This document shows, in pieces, positions 9,388 through 17,919 of a stretch of 64,000 nt of DNA. A program made the translations under genes and the position numbers. Source of the DNA: Paludibacteraceae bacterium (GTDB lineage: Bacteria > Bacteroidota > Bacteroidia > Bacteroidales > Paludibacteraceae). The first letter of the stretch is position 1. Every line of letters begins with the position of its first letter. The notes under the pieces were generated by a model. That model was not told the DNA's origin and did no database searches. It worked only from the letters and a program-made list of their open reading frames with translations. Where the stretch lies: contig JAKSNH010000002.1 of assembly GCA_024399955.1 (NCBI GenBank), positions 203,682-267,681 on the forward strand. The letters run 5' to 3'.

Positions 9388-11199
9388 ATGACTATAATAG
9401 AACGGTTAACAGCCCTTCGAAATCTCATGAAGGAGAATGGAATAGATGCCTACATTATTCCGGGTACCGATCCTCATGCCAGTGAGTATATGGCTCCGCA
9501 TTGGGCCGAGATGTCCTGGATAACAGGTTTTAAGGGCGAGAGTGGAACGGCTGTCGTTACGATGGATGAAGCGCTATTATGGACAGATAGTCGCTATTAT
9601 TTGCAAGCCGGAGAGGAACTAAAAGGTAGCTCGTATGAACTGATGCGCGAGAGTGATGTGGATTGTCCGTCTATTTCAAAGTGGATAGGCAATCATTATG
9701 CCCAAGATAGCATCAACCGTCCCGTCGTTATTGGTGTTAACCCTGAGATGTATAGCATCAATGCCTATAAGACCCTGCGTGATGAGTTGGCAGATGGTGG
9801 ATTACGCCTTCAATCTATTGATTTGATTCGTCCGGTATGGACAGAGAACCGTCCTGATATTCCGATGAATCCGCTTTATATCTATGAGGATCAGTATGCC
9901 GGCGAGAGTGTGGCTTCTAAACTGAAGCGCGTTCGTGAAGCATTGCAAGAGAATCGTTGTGATGCAGCAGTTATTGCCGAGTTGGACGAGATTGGTTGGC
10001 TATTGAATGTGCGTGGTACGGATGTAGATTATACGCCTTGTGTAATTGCGTATTGCGTTGTGGAGATGAGTAAATGCACTCTCTTTATTGATTCGCGTAA
10101 GGTGACGGCTTCCGTTAGAGAACAATTATGTGCCATGTCTATTGACTTGCAACCATACGAAGATGTTTTTGCTTATCTGCGTTCTATCTCGGCTAAGAAT
10201 GTGCTAATGGATGGTAACCGTGTAAATGAGGCATTATACGAATGCGCTATGCATCAGTCGCAATGTAAGGTAGTGTCTCCTAGTCCTATTCAAGTGATGA
10301 TGTCCATTAAGAATGCCATTGAATTAGCAGGCGAGCGTAAGGCTATGCGTGAGGATGCAGTTGCTCTGACTCGTTTCTTTAAGTGGTTGGATGAAGAAGC
10401 ATTATTAACTCCACAAACGGAGATTACGTTAGCAGAGCAACTGCACGCATATCGTAAGATGGGTGCTAATTTTACTGATGAGAGTTTTGGTACGATAGCC
10501 GGTTGGAACGCTAATGGTGCTATTGTGCACTATGCTGCTCAGCCGGATACTTGCGCTAAGATTAGTGGCAATGGTGTATTACTGTTGGATTCAGGTGGAC
10601 AGTATTTAGATGGTACGACAGATATTACACGTACATACTGGGTGGGTGACGAAAAGGCTATTGGCGAAAACTTAAAGCACGATTATACGTTGGTGCTGAA
10701 AGGTCATATAGCCTTGGCTAAAGCTCGTTTTCCGAAAGGCACGCGTGGCAATCAGTTAGATGTGCTTGCCCATCAGTTTATGTGGTCTGAAGGTATTACC
10801 TACGGTCATGGTACGGGTCATGGAGTTGGTCACTTTATGGGTTGTCATGAGGGACCGGCTAATATCCGTACAGATAATAATACCAATCCTATTCGTGAAG
10901 GCAATGTGTTCTCGGACGAACCGGGTATTTACCGTGCAGGCGAATATGGTATTCGTATAGAAAACCTGGTTACTGCTAAAAAAGCAGAGGTAGGAGAACG
11001 TTCTACGGGAGAGCAATATTATGATTTTGAGACGTTGACGCTATGTTTCTATGATACGCGTCTCATAGATTTATCCATGATGACGAAGGATGAGATAGCG
11101 TGGATAAATCAGTATCATGCTTGGGTAGAAAAAGAAATCTCACCACTACTGAGCAGTGATGAGAAAACTTATCTTCATAATAAATGCAAGGCTCTTTAA
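9388..11199 (+). CDS. Xaa-Pro aminopeptidase (M24B family, three-domain type)
   Basis: 603 residues from ATG 9388; earlier in-frame start-like codons lie inside the terminator hairpin. The enzyme removes N-terminal residues preceding proline in the cytoplasm. The length and two creatinase-like N-terminal domains match the three-domain aminopeptidase P type (as in eukaryotic XPNPEP1) rather than the ~440-residue E. coli PepP. The C-terminal pita-bread domain shows the dinuclear metal ligands: the Asp pair in LLLDSGGQYLDGTTDITRTY, the His of GTGHGVGHFMGCHEGP, and Glu residues in SDEPGIY and IRIENL. It converges on argS, with a shared terminator overlapping its stop codon. Confidence 0.9.
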   Translation: MTIIERLTALRNLMKENGIDAYIIPGTDPHASEYMAPHWAEMSWITGFKGESGTAVVTMDEALLWTDSRYYLQAGEELKGSSYELMRESDVDCPSISKWIGNHYAQDSINRPVVIGVNPEMYSINAYKTLRDELADGGLRLQSIDLIRPVWTENRPDIPMNPLYIYEDQYAGESVASKLKRVREALQENRCDAAVIAELDEIGWLLNVRGTDVDYTPCVIAYCVVEMSKCTLFIDSRKVTASVREQLCAMSIDLQPYEDVFAYLRSISAKNVLMDGNRVNEALYECAMHQSQCKVVSPSPIQVMMSIKNAIELAGERKAMREDAVALTRFFKWLDEEALLTPQTEITLAEQLHAYRKMGANFTDESFGTIAGWNANGAIVHYAAQPDTCAKISGNGVLLLDSGGQYLDGTTDITRTYWVGDEKAIGENLKHDYTLVLKGHIALAKARFPKGTRGNQLDVLAHQFMWSEGITYGHGTGHGVGHFMGCHEGPANIRTDNNTNPIREGNVFSDEPGIYRAGEYGIRIENLVTAKKAEVGERSTGEQYYDFETLTLCFYDTRLIDLSMMTKDEIAWINQYHAWVEKEISPLLSSDEKTYLHNKCKAL

Positions 11200-11214
11200 C
11201 CTTGCATTTATTTT
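11181..11214. terminator. Bidirectional terminator overlapping the aminopeptidase stop codon
   Basis: A perfect 11-bp stem (TAAATGCAAGG / CCTTGCATTTA) has T-rich flanks on both strands and lies between two convergent genes; the stop codon at 11197-11199 lies in the loop. TTTA repeats follow to about 11236. Confidence 0.8.
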
Positions 11215-11236
11215 ATTTATTTATTTATTTTTTTTT

Positions 11237-13015
11237 TTACATTCGTTCCGGCACTTCAATTCCAAGAAGTTCCATGGCTCTGCGAATTACTTTAGCGACG
11301 GATGTGGATAGCATCAGACGGAAGTCACGCACTTCTTTCTTTTCTTCATTTAAGATGGAATAGTCGTGATAGAATGAGTTAAACTCTTGTGCGAGCGCAT
11401 AGGTGTAGTTGCATATCACAGCAGGAGAGAATTCATCGCCTGCTTGTTTGATGATAACAGGGAAGTCTCCTAAACGCTGAATCAGAGCGAGTTCTTTATC
11501 ATTGAGTTCCAGCTGGTTGAAATCCTCATATTTGTTGAGGTTCGCCTTGCGAAGAACGCTTTGGATGCGGGCATAGGTGTATTGAATGAATGGTCCGGTA
11601 TTGCCATTAAAGTCAATACTCTCGGCAGGATTGAATAGCATATTCTTGCGAGGATCTACCTTAAGGATAAAGTATTTTAATGCACCCAGACCTACCTTGC
11701 GGGCAATCTCATTTGCCTCGGCTTCAGTTATATCAGGGAGGGTGTTTACTTTGTCTTTGCTGATATCTTTAGCATCGCTTATCATCGCTGCCATTAAATC
11801 GTCAGCATCCACGACAGTTCCTTCGCGGCTCTTCATTTTGCCGTTAGGTAATTCTACCATACCATAGGAGAAGTGTACTAATTCTTTACCGAAGGGGAAT
11901 CCAAGACGATCTAACAAGATGCTGAGGACTTTGAAGTGGTATTCTTGCTCATTACCTACCACATATACCATTTTGTCAATAGGGTAGTCTTGGAAACGCA
12001 GTTTAGCCGTGCCGATATCTTGGGTCATATAGACAGATGTACCATCTTGGCGCAGAAGTAGTTTTTCATCTAGACCGTCTTTCGTAAGGTCTGCCCACAC
12101 ACTATTGTCCTCGCGACGATAGAAAATCCCTGATTGTAAGCCTTTTTCTACTTCGGATTTCCCCTCTAAGTAGGTATTGCTTTCGTAGTATATCTTATCG
12201 AAGTCAACGCCCATCATCTTGTAGGTCTCGTCAAATCCGGCATACACCCATGTGTTCATTTTCTGCCATAAGGCACGTACTTCAGGGTCGCCTTGTTCCC
12301 ATTTAAGAAGCATGGCTTGAGCCTCTTTCATCAGCGGTGCTTCTTTCTTGGCGGTTTCTTCGTTCATGCCTTGCTCCATTAAGGTGGCAACTTCTTTTTT
12401 GTACTCCTTATCAAAGCGTACGTAGTAATCACCGATGAGGTGATCGCCTTTCTTACCACTTGATTCGGGTGTCTCATTATTGCCAAAACGTAGCCATGCT
12501 AGCATGGATTTGCAGATATGAATACCTCTGTCGTTTACGATATTGGTTTTCACAACCTTCCATCCGTTTGCTTCTTGGATTTTGGAAATGGAATATCCGA
12601 GCAGGTTATTACGGACATGCCCTAAGTGCAGGGGTTTGTTGGTGTTAGGGGAAGAATATTCCACCATCATCAGTTTGCCGTTACTTGGCAGTTGTCCGTA
12701 TTGGCTATCCGCATCAATAGCGCGTAGTTGTTCAATCCAAAAGTCTTGGTTGATGGTGATGTTCAGAAATCCTTGTACGGCATTGAATCGTTGTACCACG
12801 TGGGAAGCCTGTGCCAAATAGTCACCAATCTCTTGTGCCACTTGTGCCGGTGCTTTACGGGCTAATTTGACAAATGGGAATACGACTAAGGTGATATTGC
12901 CTTCAAATTCAGGTCGAGTTTTCTGCAATTGAATCATTTGATCTGTTGCCTCGACTTGGTATAGGGCCTTAACAGCGCCTTTAACTTGTTCTTTTAATAT
13001 ATCTTCTAATTTCAT
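11237..13015 (-). CDS. argS: Arginyl-tRNA synthetase
   Basis: 592 residues, normal for the class I ArgRS family. It charges tRNA-Arg in the cytoplasm. An N-terminal Add-1 domain (residues 1-105) recognises the tRNA D-loop. The class I signature HLGH is at residues 130-133 in SSPNTNKPLHLGHVRNN. The KMSK-equivalent loop reads GKMKSREGTVV, the usual altered form in many bacterial ArgRS. The C-terminal DALR anticodon-binding domain ends in GIEVPERM. The gene lies 16 bases after nadC on the same strand and is probably expressed from the nadC promoter. Confidence 0.95.
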   Translation of the reverse strand: MKLEDILKEQVKGAVKALYQVEATDQMIQLQKTRPEFEGNITLVVFPFVKLARKAPAQVAQEIGDYLAQASHVVQRFNAVQGFLNITINQDFWIEQLRAIDADSQYGQLPSNGKLMMVEYSSPNTNKPLHLGHVRNNLLGYSISKIQEANGWKVVKTNIVNDRGIHICKSMLAWLRFGNNETPESSGKKGDHLIGDYYVRFDKEYKKEVATLMEQGMNEETAKKEAPLMKEAQAMLLKWEQGDPEVRALWQKMNTWVYAGFDETYKMMGVDFDKIYYESNTYLEGKSEVEKGLQSGIFYRREDNSVWADLTKDGLDEKLLLRQDGTSVYMTQDIGTAKLRFQDYPIDKMVYVVGNEQEYHFKVLSILLDRLGFPFGKELVHFSYGMVELPNGKMKSREGTVVDADDLMAAMISDAKDISKDKVNTLPDITEAEANEIARKVGLGALKYFILKVDPRKNMLFNPAESIDFNGNTGPFIQYTYARIQSVLRKANLNKYEDFNQLELNDKELALIQRLGDFPVIIKQAGDEFSPAVICNYTYALAQEFNSFYHDYSILNEEKKEVRDFRLMLSTSVAKVIRRAMELLGIEVPERM

Positions 13016-13031
13016 ATTCTTTTTGATGCTC

Positions 13032-13892
13032 TTATTTGATTGCTTTGAAGGACATATCTAATGACTTGACGGAGTGGGTGAGTGCACCAACACTAATGAA
13101 GTCAACGCCACAAACGGCATAGTCGCGTAGTGTGTCGATTGTGATGCCACCACTGGACTCTATTTCTATGTATTTTTTACTGCCGAAGTTACGAATGAAT
13201 TGTACTGCTTCTTTGGTGCGTTCCGGCGAGAAATTGTCCAGCATAATGCGGTCTGGAATGCCGGTTGTAAGGGCTTCTTGTATTTCGTCTAAGTTGCGAG
13301 TTTCAATCTCAATCTTGAGGTCTTTGCCTTTGGTCTCGCAATACTGTTTAGCGCGAGTAAGAGCTGCGGTTATTCCTCCGGCAAAATCCACGTGGTTGTC
13401 TTTGAGCAAGATCATATCAAATAGGCCGATACGATGGTTCATACCTCCACCTATTTTAACGGCTTCTTTCTCTAAGTAACGAAGTCCGGGCGTTGTCTTA
13501 CGAGTATCTAAGACGTGGCAACCGGTATCTTCAATGAGTTGTTGGTATTGATGCGTAGTGGTAGCAATTCCGGACATGCGTTGCATGATGTTGAGCATTG
13601 TACGTTCTACTTGCAGCAGGCTTAGTTGCTTGCCGGTAACGCGGAACGCAATGTCGCCCGGTTTGACGGCTGCGCCATCGGAGATGAACTGCTCGATTTG
13701 CAACTCGGGATCAAAGTAATGAATGATTTGCTTTGCCACTTCTACTCCTGCTAAAATACCGGTGCCTTTAATAATGAGTTGTTGGGTACCGATTTGGGTT
13801 TGAGGAATACAACTGAGCGACGTATGGTCGCCATCACGTATGTCTTCTTCAAACCAAATAGCGATTAGTTTTTGTAATGCTTTACTATCCAT
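13032..13892 (-). CDS. nadC: Nicotinate-nucleotide pyrophosphorylase (carboxylating)
   Basis: 286 residues. It converts quinolinate and PRPP to nicotinate mononucleotide, CO2 and PPi in de novo NAD synthesis. Recognisable motifs are the N-terminal DGDHTS, the RTMLNIMQRMSGIAT segment, DTRKTTPGLRYLEKEAV (quinolinate and PRPP binding), GGGMNHRIGL, LLKDNH, and the C-terminal barrel strands IEIETRN, IMLDNF, IEIESSGGI and ISVGALTHS. It is first gene of a nadC-argS operon. No nadA or nadB is in the window. Confidence 0.95.
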   Translation of the reverse strand: MDSKALQKLIAIWFEEDIRDGDHTSLSCIPQTQIGTQQLIIKGTGILAGVEVAKQIIHYFDPELQIEQFISDGAAVKPGDIAFRVTGKQLSLLQVERTMLNIMQRMSGIATTTHQYQQLIEDTGCHVLDTRKTTPGLRYLEKEAVKIGGGMNHRIGLFDMILLKDNHVDFAGGITAALTRAKQYCETKGKDLKIEIETRNLDEIQEALTTGIPDRIMLDNFSPERTKEAVQFIRNFGSKKYIEIESSGGITIDTLRDYAVCGVDFISVGALTHSVKSLDMSFKAIK

Positions 13893-13940
13893 TGTGTACG
13901 ATTTTAGTCAATTTTTCTTGTTGTTGCTCAAAAAACGCTG

Positions 13941-13972
13941 CAAAGGTACATAAAAAATTGCATATATGCAAA
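13941..13972 (-). promoter_or_regulatory. nadC-argS promoter, left half of a bidirectional promoter
   Basis: On the minus strand TTTG (13972-13969), 20 bases, then TACCTTTG (13948-13941). The -33 region lies in the palindrome TTGCATATATGCAA (13958-13971), which also carries the opposite promoter. Confidence 0.8.
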
Positions 13973-13988
13973 TTTTTATTTAACTTTA
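13957..13988 (+). promoter_or_regulatory. Recombinase promoter, right half of a bidirectional promoter
   Basis: ATTG at 13957-13960, 20 bases, then TAACTTTA at 13981-13988. This is weaker than consensus and shares the palindrome with the nadC promoter. Confidence 0.5.
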
Positions 13989-14014
13989 CATTTTTAATTC
14001 AAAACTTATTTATT

Positions 14015-14638
14015 ATGATCTATGGCTATATTCGCGTAAGTTCCGACAAGCAGACGGTCGAGAACCAGCGGTTTGAAATTCAAAAATTCTGCAAGGCAAA
14101 CGACATGGTAGTAGATGGTTGGATAGAGGAAACGATATCCGGCACGAAGAGTTACAACAAGCGATTATTAGGGAAATTGCTTAGGCGAACTAAGAAAGAT
14201 GACATTATTATCTGTTCCGAGTTGAGTCGTTTAGGGCGTAATTTGTTTATGATTATGGAGATTTTGAATATCTGTATGCAACGAGGTTGTTTAGTATGGA
14301 CTATCAAGGACCATTATCGGTTGGGAGAGACGTTGGAGGCTAAGGTGTTGGCTTTTGCGTTTGGTTTATCGGCCGAGATTGAGCGCACTCTTATTTCTCA
14401 GCGGACAAGGGAGGCCTTAGCACGCAAGAAAGCCGAGGGAATGTCCCTCGGCCGTCCTCGTGGTACATCATTAGATGTTAAACATTTGCCGTTGTATCAT
14501 CATCACAACCGGATAATGAAGTTATGCGAACAGGGTTATTCTATGTATCAAATTGCCCGGCGCCTGCATGTGTCGCGTAATACCGTTAAGCGTTATTTAG
14601 AACGTTTACGTGAAGAAGAATTAGTTACGGAAATGTAG
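14015..14638 (+). CDS. Serine site-specific recombinase (resolvase/invertase, Mpi-like)
   Basis: 207 residues from ATG 14015; the longer frame begins upstream of the promoter. The N-terminal catalytic domain starts MIYGYIRVSSDKQTVENQRF, with the nucleophilic Ser in the YIRVSSDKQ motif and conserved Arg residues in ELSRLGRN. The C-terminus (residues ~165-205, MYQIARRLHVSRNTVKRYL) is a helix-turn-helix that binds the crossover site. Size and sequence start resemble the Mpi master DNA invertases of Bacteroides, which flip promoter segments in trans. No invertible promoter flanks the gene, so it would have to act at a distance. Its 3' end overlaps that of clpB by 18 bases, tail to tail. Confidence 0.85.
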   Translation: MIYGYIRVSSDKQTVENQRFEIQKFCKANDMVVDGWIEETISGTKSYNKRLLGKLLRRTKKDDIIICSELSRLGRNLFMIMEILNICMQRGCLVWTIKDHYRLGETLEAKVLAFAFGLSAEIERTLISQRTREALARKKAEGMSLGRPRGTSLDVKHLPLYHHHNRIMKLCEQGYSMYQIARRLHVSRNTVKRYLERLREEELVTEM

Positions 14639-16672
14639 TTCTCCTCCTTTAAGTTCTACAATAACAGGATGTGTGGCATTGACGCGACCGGCAATAATTT
14701 GTTTGCTGAGTTCGTTCAGCACTAACCGTTGTAAGGCACGTTTGACGGGTCGAGCACCAAATTGTGGGTCATATCCTTCGTGAGCGATGTACCGAATAGC
14801 ATCATCGGTGATGTTGAGTTTGATGCCTTGTTCGGAGAGCATTTGGTGGATTCGTCCGACTTGCAGTTTGACGATTTGCGAGATATGTTCTTCGGTGAGT
14901 TCGTCAAAGTGGATGATGTCATCAATACGGTTGATAAACTCAGGTCTCACTTGTGCTCGTAGTTGCTCTTCGGTGAGGTTGCTGGTTAGGATGACGAGGG
15001 TGTTTTTGAAGTTCACGACTCGTCCTTTGTTGTCGGTTAATCGGCCATCATCGAGTAACTGAAGTAGGACGTTGAATACATCGGGATGTGCTTTTTCTAT
15101 TTCGTCAAATAGGATGACGGAGTAGGGTTTACGTCGAATGGCTTCGGTTAGTTGTCCTCCTTCATCGTATCCGACGTATCCCGGAGGTGCTCCTATGAGT
15201 CGGGTGGCCGAGAATTTCTCTTGGTACTCGCTCATGTCGATTCGGGTAATCATGTTCTCGTCATCAAAGAGGTAGTCTGCGAGTGCTTTGGCTAATTCTG
15301 TTTTTCCGACACCTGTTGTACCTAAGAAGATGAAGCTTCCGATCGGTCGTTTGGGGTCTTGTAGTCCTGCGCGGCTGCGTCGTATGGCGTTGCTGACGGC
15401 TTTAATGGCGGTTTCTTGACCGATGATACGTTTATGCAGTTCGTCTTCGAGATTAAGCAGTTTATTGCGTTCACTTTGTAACATTTTGTTGACAGGTATG
15501 CCTGTCCAGCGAGCGACCACTTCGGCTATATCGTCGGAGTCCACTTCTTCTTTGATAAGTGTTTGTCCTCCCACATTGGCTAAGGCTTCTTGTGCTGCTT
15601 TGATGTTTGCATCGGCTGTTTGCAGTTGGCTATAGCGAATCTCGGCTACTTTGCCATAATTGCCTTCTCGTTCAGCCAGCTCGGCTTCGCGTTTGAGTTG
15701 CTCAATGTGTGCTTTTTCGTTTTGGATAGTTGCCACGTAACCTTTCTCTTTTTCCCATTGTGCGTTCATTGTGTCGCGTTGTTCATAGAGTGTGGTTAGT
15801 TGGGTGTTGAGGGAGGTAAGTTTAGTGTCGTTTTTCTCGCGTTTGATAGCTTCTCGTTCAATTTCTAATTGTTTGATTTGCCGTTCTAAACTATCTAATT
15901 CTTCGGGCTTACTGTCCACTTCCAGCCGCAGTTTGGCTGCGGCTTCATCGACGAGGTCAATGGCTTTATCCGGTAGGAAACGATCGGTGATGTAGCGTGA
16001 GGAGAGGGAAACGGCGGCTATTAGTGCATCGTCTTTGATGCGCACTTTATGATGGGTTTCGTATTTCTCTTTGATGCCTCGTAGGATGGATATTGTTGCG
16101 GCTTCATCGGGTTCATTCACCATTACTTTTTGGAATCGGCGTTCCAGCGCTTTGTCCGTTTCGAAGTATTTTTGATACTCGTCTAAAGTGGTGGCACCAA
16201 TGGCCCGCAAGTCACCCCGTGCTAAGGCGGGTTTAAGGATGTTAGCGGCATCCATAGCACCGCTACTTTTTCCTGCTCCGACTAAGGTATGAATCTCGTC
16301 AATAAACAGGACAATGTCTCCAGCGGCTTCGATGACTTCGTTGATGACACCTTTGAGTCGTTCTTCAAACTCACCTTGGTATTTTGCGCCGGCGATGAGA
16401 GCACCCATGTCGAGGCTATATATCTGCTTTTTTTTGAGGTTCTCGGGCACATCGCCATTGATGATTCTTAAGGATAGTCCTTCGGCAATGGCTGTTTTTC
16501 CGACACCGGGTTCACCTATTAGAATAGGGTTGTTTTTGGCGCGGCGAGATAAGATTTGTAACACGCGTCTAATCTCCTCGTCTCGACCAATAACGGGGTC
16601 TAATTTGCCTTCTTGTGCTCTTGCGCAAAGGTTAATGGCAAATTTTTCTAAATTCTCTTTCTTTGTTTCCAT
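14621..16672 (-). CDS. clpB: ClpB-type AAA+ disaggregase lacking the N-terminal domain
   Basis: 683 residues against ~860 for normal ClpB. It extracts proteins from aggregates together with DnaK in the cytoplasm. NBD1 starts at once: GRDEEI at residues 29-34 and Walker A GEPGVGKT at 53-60, with Walker B FIDEIHTL. The coiled-coil middle domain (about residues 250-370) is present, so this is ClpB rather than ClpA/C. NBD2 has Walker A GTTGVGKTE, pore loop GYVGYDEGG, Walker B ILFDEIEKAH, and a C-terminal domain. Only the ~145-residue Clp_N region is missing. The upstream DNA holds a promoter-like site 40 bases before the ATG and then another gene, so the short form is real rather than a start-site error. 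Confidence 0.92.
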   Translation of the reverse strand: METKKENLEKFAINLCARAQEGKLDPVIGRDEEIRRVLQILSRRAKNNPILIGEPGVGKTAIAEGLSLRIINGDVPENLKKKQIYSLDMGALIAGAKYQGEFEERLKGVINEVIEAAGDIVLFIDEIHTLVGAGKSSGAMDAANILKPALARGDLRAIGATTLDEYQKYFETDKALERRFQKVMVNEPDEAATISILRGIKEKYETHHKVRIKDDALIAAVSLSSRYITDRFLPDKAIDLVDEAAAKLRLEVDSKPEELDSLERQIKQLEIEREAIKREKNDTKLTSLNTQLTTLYEQRDTMNAQWEKEKGYVATIQNEKAHIEQLKREAELAEREGNYGKVAEIRYSQLQTADANIKAAQEALANVGGQTLIKEEVDSDDIAEVVARWTGIPVNKMLQSERNKLLNLEDELHKRIIGQETAIKAVSNAIRRSRAGLQDPKRPIGSFIFLGTTGVGKTELAKALADYLFDDENMITRIDMSEYQEKFSATRLIGAPPGYVGYDEGGQLTEAIRRKPYSVILFDEIEKAHPDVFNVLLQLLDDGRLTDNKGRVVNFKNTLVILTSNLTEEQLRAQVRPEFINRIDDIIHFDELTEEHISQIVKLQVGRIHQMLSEQGIKLNITDDAIRYIAHEGYDPQFGARPVKRALQRLVLNELSKQIIAGRVNATHPVIVELKGGELHFRN

Positions 16673-16711
16673 AGTTGTATTGTTAGTAGTTGTTCTTGTT
16701 TACAGAATATC

Positions 16712-16728
16712 TACAAACCTTGTACCAA
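16712..16728 (-). promoter_or_regulatory. Candidate sigma-54-type promoter for clpB
   Basis: On the minus strand TTGGTACAAGGTTTGTA has GG and GT separated by 10 bases, the spacing of the -24/-12 sigma-54 consensus (TGGCAC-N5-TTGC). It lies about 40 bases before the clpB ATG. No TTTG-N20-TAnnTTTG promoter is seen here. The assignment is inference. Confidence 0.45.
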
Positions 16729-16739
16729 AGAAAGATTTA

Positions 16740-16775
16740 TGACAAAATGGCAGAGATGTGACAGAATGTTTGTCA
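16740..16775 (-). promoter_or_regulatory. Repeated TGTCA elements upstream of clpB
   Basis: The inverted pair TGACAAA (16740-16746) / TTTGTCA (16769-16775) and a further TGACA-type copy (TGTGACAG, 16757-16764) lie just upstream of the sigma-54-like site, where an enhancer-binding activator would sit. They overlap the 3' end of the preceding gene. Confidence 0.4.
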
Positions 16776-17858
16776 GTACTGCTGAATATATGTGTTGGGA
16801 TAGTAGAAAGAGAGTATGTCTTGGTAGGTGTGTTGTTGGGTAGCCATAACGGCTGCTCCTATTTGACATAGTCCGACGCCATGTCCCCATCCGTGCCCGA
16901 TAAGGGTGAAGGAGGATGGTGTATGGTGTGTGGTGGATGGTGTATGGTGGATAGTGAACCAACTGGAGTATAGGCAAGAGGGGCTGAGGGCACGGCGGAT
17001 GGCGAGTTCTTTGCCGATGGTGTGGGTGCATAGAGAGCCTTTTATTTGGAGGCTATAAATGCGTCCGCTTGCTCCGCGTTTTAGGGGAATGAGGTCGATT
17101 ATGTCGCCAAAGTCGATGCCTGTTTTTTGGAGTAGGATATCGTGCAACTCGCAGTTGGTATAGGTGACTTGCCAATCGTGAAAGTCCGCTGTTTCTTGGT
17201 CGTATTGATTAAGAACGGTGCGTAGAATAGAGGCATCGTGGGTGTCGCAATAGGGACATTCAACGGATTGCAGGTAGGGGTAGTCGATGTCTTCCCAACA
17301 AGTGGAGAATAATTCGGTTTTTCCTCCGCAACATTTATAAAATCGGCAATCGCAGAGTTCGGAAGGATGTGTAGAGCCGGTGGAGAAGGTTAGTACTTGT
17401 CCTGCTGTTTCTCGTACGGCTTGTACAGCACGAGCATTCATACGTCGTAGTCCTTCGTAGCGCTGACAGTGGTCATCTGCGCAAACATCAAACCCGATGT
17501 GGCCACCATCTTCAAAGGCGGTTTGGCGGATATTCTTGCGTTGTTTTTCTCGTTGTAGGAGGCGCAGCACCCAACTGCGTGATATGACGGCATGGGCTTT
17601 AAGCAGTTCAAGAGGGCTATCGGCAGACATTTCGGATGAGATGACGGAGCAGAGGTAGTCTTCGATGTCAATGATATTGACGGCTGTTTGGGTGCCGTCG
17701 GGATTGTGAAGAATCTCGAGCTGCCCTGCAAACTCTTGATCCTCGGTGCGATCCCAATGGAAACCTATACCGATTCGAACGTTCTTGAGTAGGAACGTTT
17801 TTTCGTTTTGCACAAAGTCTATTTGTGGTGCAGTTAGTATGCCGATACGTATGTTCAT
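16773..17858 (-). CDS. SpoIID/LytB-domain protein (predicted peptidoglycan-acting)
   Basis: 361 residues. SpoIID-family proteins are lytic transglycosylases acting on glycan strands lacking stem peptides. Visible motifs are YLCSVISSEMSADSPLELLK (with the Glu corresponding to the catalytic one), AHAVISRSW, and the C-terminal GHGWGHGVGLCQIGA. No signal peptide is obvious, so export is uncertain. Several Cys residues (CDCRFYKCCGG, CPYCD) could bind metal. A short repetitive insert (HHTPSTTHHTPSS) lies just before GHGWGHG. It follows the glycosyltransferase on the same strand after 61 bases. Confidence 0.8.
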   Translation of the reverse strand: MNIRIGILTAPQIDFVQNEKTFLLKNVRIGIGFHWDRTEDQEFAGQLEILHNPDGTQTAVNIIDIEDYLCSVISSEMSADSPLELLKAHAVISRSWVLRLLQREKQRKNIRQTAFEDGGHIGFDVCADDHCQRYEGLRRMNARAVQAVRETAGQVLTFSTGSTHPSELCDCRFYKCCGGKTELFSTCWEDIDYPYLQSVECPYCDTHDASILRTVLNQYDQETADFHDWQVTYTNCELHDILLQKTGIDFGDIIDLIPLKRGASGRIYSLQIKGSLCTHTIGKELAIRRALSPSCLYSSWFTIHHTPSTTHHTPSSFTLIGHGWGHGVGLCQIGAAVMATQQHTYQDILSFYYPNTYIQQY

Positions 17859-17919
17859 TGTATTATGATCCTTGCTTCATCCTTGCTTCTACTACCGATA
17901 AACACCCGACAAACACCCG

